In this document: in pieces, positions 56,196 through 64,000 of the stretch
How positions within the stretch are numbered: position 1 is the first letter of the stretch
Layout: the number at the start of each line of letters is the position of its first letter
NCBI GenBank assembly: GCA_037178625.1
Contig: CM074144.1
Coordinates: 1,984,001 to 2,048,000, forward strand
DNA from: Skeletonema tropicum
Lineage: Eukaryota; Bacillariophyta; Thalassiosirophyceae; Thalassiosirales; Thalassiosiraceae
Direction: 5' to 3'
Length of the DNA stretch: 64,000 nucleotides
The notes under the pieces: generated by a model
Seen by the model: the letters and a program-made list of their open reading frames with translations, nothing else
Told to the model about the DNA's origin: nothing
Database searches by the model: none
Translations under genes and position numbers: made by a program

Positions 56196-56807
56196 CTAAA
56201 AAATTTCTGTTATATTATCATAGGTAACTCTAAATCTCTCCTTCATCCGGCTCAGAGAGAGAATGTTAGCGACTCCGCCATAAAGAAGCCAAACCCAACC
56301 CAGACCGGGAAGCTTGCCTCGGTATCGTGTTGTTTTTACTCCAGCATTGCATCTGATCGTCAGTTCCGTATCCGATTCATAAATTTCTTTCAAGATGGCA
56401 GGATTACTCACAAGATCGACAGACGATCCGCAATCCATGACTAGCGTGGTGTTCAACTTCCTCTGATAGTTTTCATTGTGGCCGTTGTTGTTTGTTTGAA
56501 CGAAGAGGAGCGCTTCCATAGTATTGCTGCAGTAAACGTCACAATCACTCTCTGGAGCATTGGGTTCCGGGCATTCAATTGATTCGTTGCTTAAAACTTC
56601 AACTCCGGCATTGCCTGGAGTGACAGCTCCTGATGCTGCTGCTGCTGATGTTAAAGAGGCGGTTACCGATACATCATTGGAAGCGACATCATTATTTTGT
56701 TGTTTGTTCTTATTGCCACTGCGTTGTTGGTTGGCCGCACCAGCATTCTTGCTGGCGTCATCAGCCGACGCCCCCGCAGGGCTAAACTTCGATTCTTCAG
56801 CGCTCAT
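56196..56807 (-). CDS. copia protease region (gag largely missing)
   Basis: 203 codons from the ATG at 56807 (MSAEESKFSPAG). A roughly 100-residue low-complexity Ala/Asn/Ser-rich leader precedes a retropepsin-like segment: VMDCGSSVDLVSNPAIL (DCG instead of DTG), CNAGVKTTRYRGKLPGLG, GGVANILSLSRMKERF. The leader is too short for a normal copia gag and has no CCHC zinc knuckle. The frame stops at TAG, with a TGA shortly after, then reopens in the same frame as integrase. Confidence 0.82.
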   Translation of the reverse strand: MSAEESKFSPAGASADDASKNAGAANQQRSGNKNKQQNNDVASNDVSVTASLTSAAAASGAVTPGNAGVEVLSNESIECPEPNAPESDCDVYCSNTMEALLFVQTNNNGHNENYQRKLNTTLVMDCGSSVDLVSNPAILKEIYESDTELTIRCNAGVKTTRYRGKLPGLGWVWLLYGGVANILSLSRMKERFRVTYDNITEIF

Positions 56808-56835
56808 AAAAGCAACTATCGCAATCGATAGTAAG

Positions 56836-57117
56836 TGTTGCAGAAATGGCTTCTCCTGGAGATAATGGTGGAGATGACCCCAACCCTTGCGCCCACCAAG
56901 ATCCGTCAATCTATATTACACACTATCGATAGGTTATTCTCTTATACTAATAGGCTATATACTTTACTATCGATTGTGAGTTCATCGATCTTGGTTCTTG
57001 GTTTTCAGGGCTGATGTAGGTGACTGTGATTGGCTGCGAGAAACAACGTCAGCATACGTGGGCTTCTTCTTGCCTTTCTTGCCGGCCCACTTGTCCTGTT
57101 CACTCTGATTCCCAACA
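56836..57117 (-). repeat. 5' LTR of the copia element
   Basis: 282 bp, identical by eye to 52120-52401. In element orientation this is the promoter-bearing LTR, reading leftwards. It is followed on its outer side by GAAGG (57118-57122). Confidence 0.93.
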
Positions 57118-57384
57118 GAAGGATCTTTAGTCGCAGACATCAATGGGGAGGTTGCTCTCCATCAACCTCTGATGGTATTCGATTCATCTACATCTGCAGA
57201 AGATAATGGCGATGGCGCAGTCGGAAATGATGCTGATGAAACGGCGCAGGTGAAAGTATCGAAAGAGGATACGATGGTCAGCACTTGTCCTCATTGCAGT
57301 AAGCGCTTACTTAATGTGGATCTCCGTGTTCACATGTTTGAGGCACATGGTGTTACTCTTTGTGCTGAAGCCGAACCTAGGTAA

Positions 57385-57723
57385 TCGATAATTATTAGTA
57401 CCAAATCATATGAGGCGAAGAATGATGCAGCCAAATATGTCTTCATTTTTGCATTGAAACGGCATAATGGCATAGATAGAGTAGACAGTAGTAACGAGTT
57501 GACGGAAGATATCGACATTGTGATGGGCTTCTCATCAGATTTTTGGATGTCACAGTTAGCGATAGTTAGCGATCACAAATGCTAAGGCGAATCCACCTAC
57601 CGTGAGAGATGCAATCGTGGAGTACGCACAGAGAACAGAGAACAGAGCGAGAGGCAATTGGAAATTGTCTAACAATAGAACAACCACTTCTTAACAGTCA
57701 AGGTTTGATTTATCTTTGTCAAA
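57385..57723. other. Intergenic region
   Basis: 339 bp between the end of the disrupted host gene and the SNARE start. A tandem GTTAGCGATA/GTTAGCGATC duplication lies near 57556-57576. No gene seen. Confidence 0.5.
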
Positions 57724-58503
57724 ATGGCGGACGTACAATACTGGGACGACACCCTCAACGAGGAAGTCCAAAGCATACAACAGCTCATCTTCACAGCCGA
57801 GCGTGCAGACCACATGCAAAAGGCATCTACACTTGATCGTGCTGAGAAGAAACTTCGTGCAGCAACAGGGACCAAAAAGTCCTACAAGAAGGAAACACGT
57901 CTTGTGGTGGATCCGAATCAAAAACGAATGTACGAAAATAAACTGGAGCGGCTATCAGATGATTTGGCAAGGTGTGCAAATGATATCAAGGCAATGAAGG
58001 AGGGGATGCAGCGAGGAGAGTTGTTCGTCAGTGCGAAAGGGCAGTCTAATAACATGGGTGGAACTGAAATGAATGGGGTTGAGGTAGGTGATATGATGAT
58101 CGATGAAATGAATACTACTCAAAATAAAACAAAGGATTCACTGTCCAACACCAAGAATATGTTAAAGGCATCAAAGGAGGTTGGAGAGGCCACGATGGGT
58201 GAATTAGTTCAGCAGAGGGAGATTATGCAAAATATTGATAATGCAGCTACGCGCATGGAAGACAATTTGCAGAGAGCGGACAAGTTAATAAAGGCGTTTG
58301 GGAAACGTATGGCGACGGATAAATTGATCCAATGCTTTGCCTGTATCAATATACTCTTGCTGGCGGGGGTGATTGCATATGTTGTTATTAAGGATAAAGT
58401 GAAATCTGAGGATACAGGGGCGCCAGCAAATCCCGTGGGGGAGCGTATGCTGAGAGGATGGCTGTATGACGAAGAAAGTGACAACCTTGATCATGATTGG
58501 TAA
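57724..58503 (+). CDS. Qb-SNARE, NPSN-like
   Basis: 259 residues, start GTCAAAATGGCG. Seen: an N-terminal helical part with LDRAEKKLRAATG and a basic YKKETRLVV; a SNARE motif at about 137-195 (SLSNTKNMLKASKEVGEATMGELVQQREIMQ in two heptad halves, with Gln at the centre); ADKLIKAFGKRMATDKLIQCF; and one membrane segment at about 203-225. Known: the MATDK-x-I-x-x-F block before the anchor is typical of novel plant SNAREs (NPSN) and close to Vti1. Such Qb-SNAREs act in fusion at the cell plate, plasma membrane or endosomes. Oddity: about 35 residues follow the membrane segment (lumenal or extracellular tail), longer than usual for this family. Confidence 0.82.
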   Translation: MADVQYWDDTLNEEVQSIQQLIFTAERADHMQKASTLDRAEKKLRAATGTKKSYKKETRLVVDPNQKRMYENKLERLSDDLARCANDIKAMKEGMQRGELFVSAKGQSNNMGGTEMNGVEVGDMMIDEMNTTQNKTKDSLSNTKNMLKASKEVGEATMGELVQQREIMQNIDNAATRMEDNLQRADKLIKAFGKRMATDKLIQCFACINILLLAGVIAYVVIKDKVKSEDTGAPANPVGERMLRGWLYDEESDNLDHDW

Positions 58504-58534
58504 AGAAGTCTGTTGTTTGATACAGCTATCTAGA

Positions 58535-58563
58535 GAGTTTGTTAGCCAAATTTGTCCAGTAAT
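58535..58563 (+). repeat. 29-bp block shared with the 477-bp inverted-repeat element
   Basis: GAGTTTGTTAGCCAAATTTG followed by TCCAGTAAT matches exactly an internal segment of the element at 37701-38177 (37924-37952). It lies just after the SNARE stop and just before an inverted gene fragment. It is the only piece of that element I can recognise here. Confidence 0.75.
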
Positions 58564-58605
58564 CACAAAAGTACAGGACGTAAAGAAAACCAAGGAGGAT
58601 GCTGT

Positions 58606-58711
58606 GGAAGTCGAAGACATGTGAATATGTGGGTGCTTTGATCTACAGAGAATTTCAGCTGAGACAGGCAGAGGCGGCGGCCGCAGCTGCCGAGAGCAAG
58701 AAGACTCGATT
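58606..58711 (+). pseudogene. Inverted N-terminal fragment of a Cys/His-repeat gene
   Basis: On the plus strand it encodes YVGALIYREFQLRQAEAAAA and AESKKT, the family N-terminus, nearly identical at DNA level to the 5' end of the gene at 41389-42198 (FQLR subtype). It stops abruptly at about 58711 and joins, tail to tail, the truncated repeat end of the minus-strand gene at 58733. A fold-back duplication or inversion is therefore visible. Confidence 0.85.
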
Positions 58712-58732
58712 TTTACACCCTTCGCTGCTGCA

Positions 58733-59521
58733 TCATTTGACCTTTGCACCGTGCTTCGTACACACTCCTCCACGCTTGGCATTTTTTGTACATCCTTCGG
58801 TGCTGCATAGTTTGGCCTTTGCACCATGCCTAATGCACACTCCTCCTTTCCTAGGAAGGTTCGAACATCCTTCGCTGCTGCATAGTTTGACCTTTGCTCC
58901 ATGCTTCATACACACTCCTCCTTGTAGAGCATTCTTAGTACATCCCTCACTAGAGCATGATTTGGCCTTTGCTCCATGCCTTCTGCACACTTCTCCTTTC
59001 CTAGCAAGGTTCGAACATCCTTCGCTGCTGCATAGTTTGAGCTTTGCCCCATGCTTCAAACACACTCCTCCTTTTAGAGCATTCTTAGTACATCCCTCAC
59101 TAGAGCATGATTTGGCCTTTGCTCCATGCCTTCTGCACACTCCTCCTCTTGTGACAAGGTTTGTGCATCCTTCAGCAGAACATTCATATTTGCGTCTCTT
59201 GCTTATTATTTTTGTCCCAGGCCGATCATCCTCGTTGGACAACTCTCGCTTTCTTCGTTTCGAAGCACCGTTGCGTTGTCGACTAGTAGTTGATGATTCA
59301 TCGCTCTGATTCTTTACGGATGATCTCTTCCGAGCTGAAGTTCGACGATGGGTTGAAGCAGTAGTTGATGTCTTCTTGCTCTCAGCAGCTGCGGCCGCCG
59401 CCTCCGCCTTTCTCAGTTGAACTTCTCTGTAGATCAAAGCACCCACATCATCTTCTTCCTCGTCAGTATCGTTTGGTGCTGCTGCCACCGCCATCACCTT
59501 CACTCGGCTCATCGTTGGCAT
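58733..59521 (-). CDS. Cys/His-repeat protein, 6 repeats, truncated by nonsense change
   Basis: 262 residues, start MPTMSRVKVMAVAAAPND, with the acidic family N-terminus, Ser/Arg linker (KRRKRELSNEDDRPGTK) and six C-X4-C-X9-C-X2-H units. Two alternating unit types (CSSEGCTKNAL... and CSSEGCSNL...) point to internal duplication in pairs. It stops at HGAKVK because TGA stands where paralogues have CTA (Leu); the next half repeat (CSSEGCKNR) follows before the inverted fragment. It is still intact over six repeats and may be functional. Divergent from the gene at 59884. Confidence 0.75.
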   Translation of the reverse strand: MPTMSRVKVMAVAAAPNDTDEEEDDVGALIYREVQLRKAEAAAAAAESKKTSTTASTHRRTSARKRSSVKNQSDESSTTSRQRNGASKRRKRELSNEDDRPGTKIISKRRKYECSAEGCTNLVTRGGVCRRHGAKAKSCSSEGCTKNALKGGVCLKHGAKLKLCSSEGCSNLARKGEVCRRHGAKAKSCSSEGCTKNALQGGVCMKHGAKVKLCSSEGCSNLPRKGGVCIRHGAKAKLCSTEGCTKNAKRGGVCTKHGAKVK

Positions 59522-59883
59522 TTTGATGGGTGTGATGGTTTATCTGGTTATGTTGTGGTGTGGTTCTCTTTCGGTTTATCGCCAGGGATCATTGGCATTT
59601 TTATGTGAGGTATTCTTTGATTCTTTGCCGTTTATTTTTGGCACTTGTCAAGAAAAGAGCATAGAGAGAGAGAATCGCGAAGACCTCGAACCTGCCCCAA
59701 ACGACTCCAAAATTGTCTTTCGTAGTTGGACTTTCTTTCATTTGAATTTTCCAATGTTTTATCTCTTTCGCATCTTCTTTCCGCCATTTTTTGTACGCAA
59801 GATATGAGAAGCACCTACCTATCGTGGATAACCCACCGATCACTACCGCCGACAATTCTAAACCTCTTACAAAGACGAAGACC
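59522..59883. other. Bidirectional promoter region
   Basis: 362 bp between divergent starts at 59521 and 59884. GAGAGAGAGAATCGCG near 59668 and T-rich tracts near 59722-59795 are visible. No gene seen; core motifs not assigned. Confidence 0.45.
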
Positions 59884-60789
59884 ATGGCACCCAACGTTAA
59901 TCACCAAGCTGCCGTGGAAGATGAGAGAGCAGCCGAGATCTACACTACTGCTCGTAGCATGATACCAACCATCATCAAATCCGAGAGTCATCGAGCTGGT
60001 GACCAATGCGCCGATGACAGTAAGTTTCATGACGTCGGCTACACAGAAACCGAAAGCGTACCCCGAATAGGTGAAGCGCCCAACAATAACTTCACTCGGC
60101 AACCGATGATCAGTTTCTTCATGGGTAAATGTGACGATTACAACGACACCATCGAAAGATCCATCACGAAATCTGCACTAATGGCTTCCTTCGACGTGCA
60201 AGAAGAAGAAGAAGAAGAAGAAGAAGAGATTGATTTCATTGCCTCAAGTTCAACACCGAGCATAGAGCAGCTGCTTGAATTGCAACACTGTACTACGGCT
60301 GCCAATGCTGTTGCGATATTTTCGACTGATGAAGAATTGGCACGGCAACTTCAGGCGGAGGAAGATGATGAAGAATTTGCAAGGCAACTTCAAGCGGAGG
60401 AAGATGAATCGGCTCGACAACAACGTGAGATAATTTTTCGAAAGTCACAACATGCTTCTCGAAACACTACTACTACAACTTCCTATGCTACGCCTACACG
60501 AAAGTCGATAACATCATGGTTGGACAATCTGATTGGTGAGCCATTCCCTTCCGAGGTGAGACGGAATTATTCAAGATCGGATAGTGCAGATGATCATGAT
60601 CATGTCCTACCAAAACCTTCCTCTCATGACAGCTGCTGCACGCGGTTACTACTGCCCGGCATGGTCGTAGACGCACCTCTTGCACAGTATAGTAGTCTAC
60701 TTCTAAATGATTCTTGCCGGTATTGTCATGAATGCCATGAACCACATAAAACAACACAAATCCCCTTGTGGTGCCTCACGGGATTTTGA
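59884..60789 (+). CDS. Acidic protein with tandem ARQLQAEED motifs
   Basis: 301 residues from the ATG in context AAGACCATGGCA. The frame is open 31 codons further upstream but without an ATG. Seen: a short N-terminus with EDERAAEIYTTAR, a run of Glu at about residues 104-113, two consecutive copies of an E-E-x-A-R-Q-L-Q-A-E-E-D motif at about 150-178 followed by a degenerate third (ESARQQREI), and a Cys/His-rich end (CRYCHECHEPH) that could bind a metal. Helical E-x-A-R-x-L-Q motifs of this type are common in ubiquitin-pathway proteins and recall ubiquitin-interacting motifs, but the key Ala-x-x-x-Ser pattern is not clear. No family assigned. Confidence 0.6.
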   Translation: MAPNVNHQAAVEDERAAEIYTTARSMIPTIIKSESHRAGDQCADDSKFHDVGYTETESVPRIGEAPNNNFTRQPMISFFMGKCDDYNDTIERSITKSALMASFDVQEEEEEEEEEIDFIASSSTPSIEQLLELQHCTTAANAVAIFSTDEELARQLQAEEDDEEFARQLQAEEDESARQQREIIFRKSQHASRNTTTTTSYATPTRKSITSWLDNLIGEPFPSEVRRNYSRSDSADDHDHVLPKPSSHDSCCTRLLLPGMVVDAPLAQYSSLLLNDSCRYCHECHEPHKTTQIPLWCLTGF

Positions 60790-61420
60790 GATTGAAACAA
60801 CTTCTTGACTGGGTGTATAGACTTGCTGACATGTTTGGGAGGTTCGTCCGTGTAGAGATTGAACAGAGTGTTGTAGGTGATGCGATTGCGTTTTATCATT
60901 TGATCTAAACCTGTCGACTATGTTTATAAAATAAATGTTCTTTATGTTTTACTTCCTCAATACTGCAGACTAGAAAATAATAACTCCAACACATTTCTGT
61001 TGAAAAGGTCTTTTGGACACGAGTTGTGTCTGGATCATCTTCCACACGGTGTATGTTTCACCTCTCTAATGTTACCTGAATGCAGCCTTATTATCTCTAT
61101 CTCGAGATCTCCCATAGCCGTAACATCATAAGTAAGTACATATAGGTACTGCGAAAATTATGTATCGTAACTGTATTGTACTTATTCGTCTAAATTTTTG
61201 GCTGACATTTGACAATAATTCAAAGCGCGAATTATGGTACTGATTCCTATCGTTCAATATTTTCAAACAGCACCTTTCTTTCCTTTCCCATTTTTGGTAC
61301 TTACCTACTTAAGCTATCTACACATGCCTATTTAAATATACTTGAACTTACATACAAAGAAATCATATATGTAAGTAACAGAAATCAGAAAGACTCGTCC
61401 GTCCCGAGAGAAGGGTGAGA
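60790..61420. other. Intergenic region
   Basis: About 630 bp of AT-rich sequence after the preceding gene. No gene, repeat or element end recognised. Confidence 0.5.
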
Positions 61421-61738
61421 ATGTATAAATGCGGTATCCGCAATTGTCTAACCCTAAAGCATTTTACACACTCTGACAACTACTACAGCTGTTTTCACGG
61501 ATTTTCGGATAGCCGTTCAAGTTTCGAATTCCTACGTATGTTAGGTACAAATGACGTAGTGAGTCTTATAAAAACCCATTGGGCCGATTTCTCCCAACTC
61601 ACCCCTCAACAAGAGCCACTCCGCGCAAAAAGATGCCAACCATGGCCAAATTCCGGAGCGTACTACGCACAACAAGTTGGATATTTGCTCAACCAAAAGG
61701 ATAAATTAACCTCTCTTGCATGTCTAGATCCAAAATAG
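61421..61738 (+). CDS. Small open frame upstream of the transposase-like gene, unknown
   Basis: 105 codons from an ATG (MYKCGIRNCLTLKHF) to TAG. No recognised domain. It has a C-x4-C near the start and an RCQPWPNSG segment recalling the QPWPN in the frame at 50098-50551. It lies 28 bp upstream of the large transposase-like gene on the same strand, so it may be a companion frame of the same element or a remnant. Could also be chance. Confidence 0.35.
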   Translation: MYKCGIRNCLTLKHFTHSDNYYSCFHGFSDSRSSFEFLRMLGTNDVVSLIKTHWADFSQLTPQQEPLRAKRCQPWPNSGAYYAQQVGYLLNQKDKLTSLACLDPK

Positions 61739-61766
61739 CCAATTAGGTTGACTAAAGATTGTAATC

Positions 61767-64000
61767 ATGAACGATGGTAATACACTTTTTGAATACCTTT
61801 TCACACGGCTCATCAGTAAAAGTGACACTTATCGCGGCAGGTGGATTTGCGACCAGTCGTTGGTAGAGATATTGCACAGACACTATACGAATGTAGATAA
61901 AGACAATACCTTACGGAACAAACTCGTGCAGCGTCTGAACAAGGCAGCCGGACCTTTCAACAGCAGCAATGTACACAAGATATACCACAAAAATTTCACA
62001 ACATCATGTCCATTCAATTCGTCATTACGCCGGATGGTGCACTATTACTACTTTGGAAAGGGAGAGAAAGTGCCCAACGAACCAATACGCGCAGCAGAGT
62101 TATTGTGCACAGAAATAGAACATATACAGAGTTACAGTGCAACTAATAATCGGCAGCGATCTTGCAACAAGCCGGAGCAAGTATCATTTCCCGACGATGG
62201 ATGCGCTGGTAAGAAGAAGAACAAAAATAATGAGAACAAACGTAAAGAAGCAACAAAATCATCAGCGGCTGCACCAATTACTCCTACTCCACAAAAAAGA
62301 ACAAGGCGCTCGCAACGACTAGTTGAGCAGCAGCAGAGCCCTCTCGTGCCATTCGTCACCAACGTGGGTAGATTAGAGGATGAGAATAATCAAGTTGACG
62401 ACGAAGATGAAGATGAAGACGACGACAATAACAACAGCAGTGGCGATATAGACGGGGATAACAGCAGCAACAACCAGACTCCGAATATTATATGGCAGTC
62501 ACCTGAAGCAGCAGCTCTCTTCGGATTTGACGAAGGTGCCGATGTGTACAACGGACTAGTGCAATTGGTTGAATCACTTACACTGGTGGGGCAATCAGCA
62601 AATGGATACGAAGAAGCAGGCGTCATTGACTTGCACGAAGATAGTAAATTGACAAAGCATGCCTTATTTGACTTACGCAATAAATGTTTATACCTCAGGG
62701 TTGCGTATTCAATAGCACTTGCCGAGTATCGAGTTGGGTTTCCATTCCAAGCTTGTTGCGACAAAGCGGCAAGGCTGCTCAATGATTTAACACTGTTCAA
62801 TGCAGCAACTGGTAGGACAATCATGAATTGGAACCGTATCTTCCGCGTTAATCATCAATTTCCAAACCCCAACCCCTACGTCGCCAATGGTATCAAACGA
62901 AAGCCTACACTATTTGAGGTATTTCCGACAGCAGCAGTAGATGTGTCAAACTTCATACTTGACCATCTGGAACATTTCAGCGTTGAATTGCTGAGGGAAC
63001 ATTTTAACACAACAATGATAAAGCAACTAAATGAAGAGGTGAAAACCAACATCAACTTTACCGAAGACTCAGAAGAATTTCAACTGGTTGACAGATATCT
63101 CAAAAATCCACCATCATACTCAACGGTTGGGAGGTGGGTCGGATACCTTGGTTTCAAACGAGAGGTGTCAAAGAAATGCTACTACGTTGATGGCCATGAG
63201 TATGCCGAACAGATAGAGCATCGGTCTCGGTTAACAGACGAATATCTATCAGTGCTTGAACCACGATCTCATCGATGGGTTCATTTGTCACAGACCGAAT
63301 TTGACGATTTGAAAACAGCGCTCGAAGATGACAAAGATGGCGAGAAGGCGAAGGACATGTTAGATAAGGTTGCTTATAAGTTCAAGGGAGTTGATGAAAA
63401 AGTATACTTTGAGTTTCATGTGGACAAACACGTGCGTCTGCAGAAGATTGCAAACGATAAGTATGGAGCATTTGGAGGAAGAGTAAGCATAAGAAAGAAA
63501 GCTGAAGACAAACCTGTCATCATCTTTGGCCAGGATGAGGCTATTTTTAATGCTTTTCTGTCGCGGACTCACCAGTGGGTTGATCCGAATGGAAGGAGGG
63601 CAATTATGCCGAAGACTGTTGGTGCTGGTATCATGATATCTGCGTTTCAATCGAGAGAATTGGGTTGGGGCATTCCTATCACCGAAGATCAGCTGAAGGA
63701 GATTAATGCTGCTAGAGCCAATCAAGAATACTTCGACAAGGCAGCGGCAATTGCCGTAAATGGTAACACAAAAAAGCAACCACTTGAATCGTCACCTGGG
63801 ATTCTTAAGTTTGCATACGGGAAGAACGGGTACTGGACAGGGAACCACACGATCCTGCAAACGGAAGATATAATAGATTGCGTAAAAGTAATACTCGGAG
63901 ATGAGTATGAATATGTCTTTCTTTTTGATTCGAGCAGTGGTCATGCAAAGAAGCGTGTTGACGGTCTTGATGCAAAGGAAATGAACAAGAATTGGCACTC
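61767..64000 (+). CDS. Large DDE-type transposase-like protein, cut by window end
   Basis: From the ATG at 61767 the frame stays open to the last base, 744 codons, with no stop. Seen: an N-terminal part with KNKNNENKRKE and TRRSQRL basic stretches; an acidic tract at about 212-222; a middle region with YSTVGRWVGYLGFKREVSKKCYYVD (winged-helix-like, then linker); and a catalytic-type core with FGQDEAIFNAF (D590), QWVDPNGRRAIMPK, GAGIMISAFQSRELGWG and VFLFDSSSGHAKKR (D721). Known: a DE-type first acid and a D-x-S-S-G-H second acid are typical of DDE transposases of pogo/mariner-like or related superfamilies. The third acid must lie beyond the window. Codon use and lack of stops suggest a young copy. 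Superfamily not assigned. Confidence 0.8.
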   Translation, partial: MNDGNTLFEYLFTRLISKSDTYRGRWICDQSLVEILHRHYTNVDKDNTLRNKLVQRLNKAAGPFNSSNVHKIYHKNFTTSCPFNSSLRRMVHYYYFGKGEKVPNEPIRAAELLCTEIEHIQSYSATNNRQRSCNKPEQVSFPDDGCAGKKKNKNNENKRKEATKSSAAAPITPTPQKRTRRSQRLVEQQQSPLVPFVTNVGRLEDENNQVDDEDEDEDDDNNNSSGDIDGDNSSNNQTPNIIWQSPEAAALFGFDEGADVYNGLVQLVESLTLVGQSANGYEEAGVIDLHEDSKLTKHALFDLRNKCLYLRVAYSIALAEYRVGFPFQACCDKAARLLNDLTLFNAATGRTIMNWNRIFRVNHQFPNPNPYVANGIKRKPTLFEVFPTAAVDVSNFILDHLEHFSVELLREHFNTTMIKQLNEEVKTNINFTEDSEEFQLVDRYLKNPPSYSTVGRWVGYLGFKREVSKKCYYVDGHEYAEQIEHRSRLTDEYLSVLEPRSHRWVHLSQTEFDDLKTALEDDKDGEKAKDMLDKVAYKFKGVDEKVYFEFHVDKHVRLQKIANDKYGAFGGRVSIRKKAEDKPVIIFGQDEAIFNAFLSRTHQWVDPNGRRAIMPKTVGAGIMISAFQSRELGWGIPITEDQLKEINAARANQEYFDKAAAIAVNGNTKKQPLESSPGILKFAYGKNGYWTGNHTILQTEDIIDCVKVILGDEYEYVFLFDSSSGHAKKRVDGLDAKEMNKNWH

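Larger units (their letters stand above)
52120..57117 (-). mobile_element. Ty1/copia (CoDi-type) LTR retrotransposon, complete, 4998 bp
   Basis: Read on the minus strand the order is 5' LTR (56836-57117), protease, integrase, acidic linker, reverse transcriptase, RNase H, 3' LTR (52120-52401). That order, with integrase before RT, is copia. The integrase has the NAEIIYGPDLGNLKGKT block and the RT has a WHVDD form, as in diatom CoDi elements. The LTRs are identical by eye and flanked by GAAGG, so the insertion is recent. Odd points: there is almost no room for gag (about 400 bp between the 5' LTR and the protease site), and three in-frame stops interrupt the polyprotein. I see no obvious primer-binding site matching initiator tRNA-Met after the 5' LTR, and no clear polypurine tract before the 3' LTR. 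Confidence 0.95.
51200..57384 (+). pseudogene. Transposon-related host gene with C-terminal zinc finger, split by a copia element
   Basis: Exon 1 is 51200-51343 (start CCATGGCAACA). A 63-bp GT-AG intron is proposed, and exon 2 begins at 51407. Exon 2 runs to 52119, is interrupted by 52120-57117 plus one copy of the 5-bp duplication, and resumes at 57123 to the TAA at 57382-57384. The frame is preserved across the junction (the codon GG|A is completed), so the pre-insertion gene encoded 372 residues. Seen: LGGFDEQNIESAHAIWNQL near 210, an acidic stretch, and a C2H2-like finger in the last 35 residues (CPHC...HMFEAHG). Known: 'EQ-x-E-S-x-H-x-x-x-N' blocks of this kind end several DNA-transposon-derived proteins. 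Inference: a former transposon protein. The insertion removes the last 86 residues and adds 31 LTR-encoded ones. Confidence 0.75.

Noticed and set aside
62390..62824. Minus-strand frame of 144 codons with Ser-rich end
   Set aside because: It is the antisense of the acidic tract of the transposase-like gene, which is open over its whole length on the plus strand.

Overview
This window looks like nuclear DNA of a diatom, probably a centric one. The evidence is: a CoDi-type Ty1/copia element; C-X4-C-X9-C-X2-H repeat proteins of a kind I know from centric diatoms; a diatom-style degenerate-kinase/AAA-ATPase/TPR protein; a plastid-targeting presequence with a cleavage site before Phe; sparse GT-AG introns; and eukaryote-only genes (MPDU1, mL53, RNase H2A, a Qb-SNARE, a 7TM receptor). 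The species cannot be fixed from sequence reading alone.

Layout. (1) Positions 1-17397 are a head-to-tail array with a period of about 2095 bp. Each unit carries a 5'-truncated, minus-strand copy of an MPDU1-like PQ-loop gene plus about 1.35 kb of non-coding spacer. Only the ninth, rightmost copy (16653-17519) is intact, and it ends in a KKXX ER-retrieval signal. The array runs off the left edge. (2) 18478-32465 holds ordinary genes: a two-exon pseudokinase-AAA-TPR protein, an ankyrin protein with a decayed partial duplicate upstream, an LRR protein fused to a 2OG-Fe(II) oxygenase-like domain, and a three-exon membrane-anchored amine oxidase. (3) 33340-42198 is a family cluster of Cys/His-repeat proteins, all on the minus strand and at different stages of decay. 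One member is split by two small inverted-repeat elements whose empty sites can be read from paralogues. Further members lie at 49177 and 58733. (4) 42581-48700 carries mL53, RNase H2 subunit A, a Stowaway-like MITE, a 7TM receptor and a probably thylakoid-lumen aspartic-protease-like protein. (5) 51200-57384 is a transposon-related host gene split by a complete 4998-bp copia element (52120-57117) with identical 282-bp LTRs and a 5-bp GAAGG target duplication. (6) 57724-60789 carries an NPSN-like SNARE, another Cys/His-repeat gene with an inverted fragment of its own family, and a protein with tandem acidic ARQLQ motifs. (7) From 61767 a reading frame stays open to the window end (744 codons) and looks like a large DDE-type transposase; it is cut by the edge.

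Housekeeping genes are interspersed with several generations of mobile DNA and recent tandem duplication. The most unusual structure is the MPDU1-fragment array. The most informative events are the insertions whose pre-insertion sites can be deduced inside this same window.
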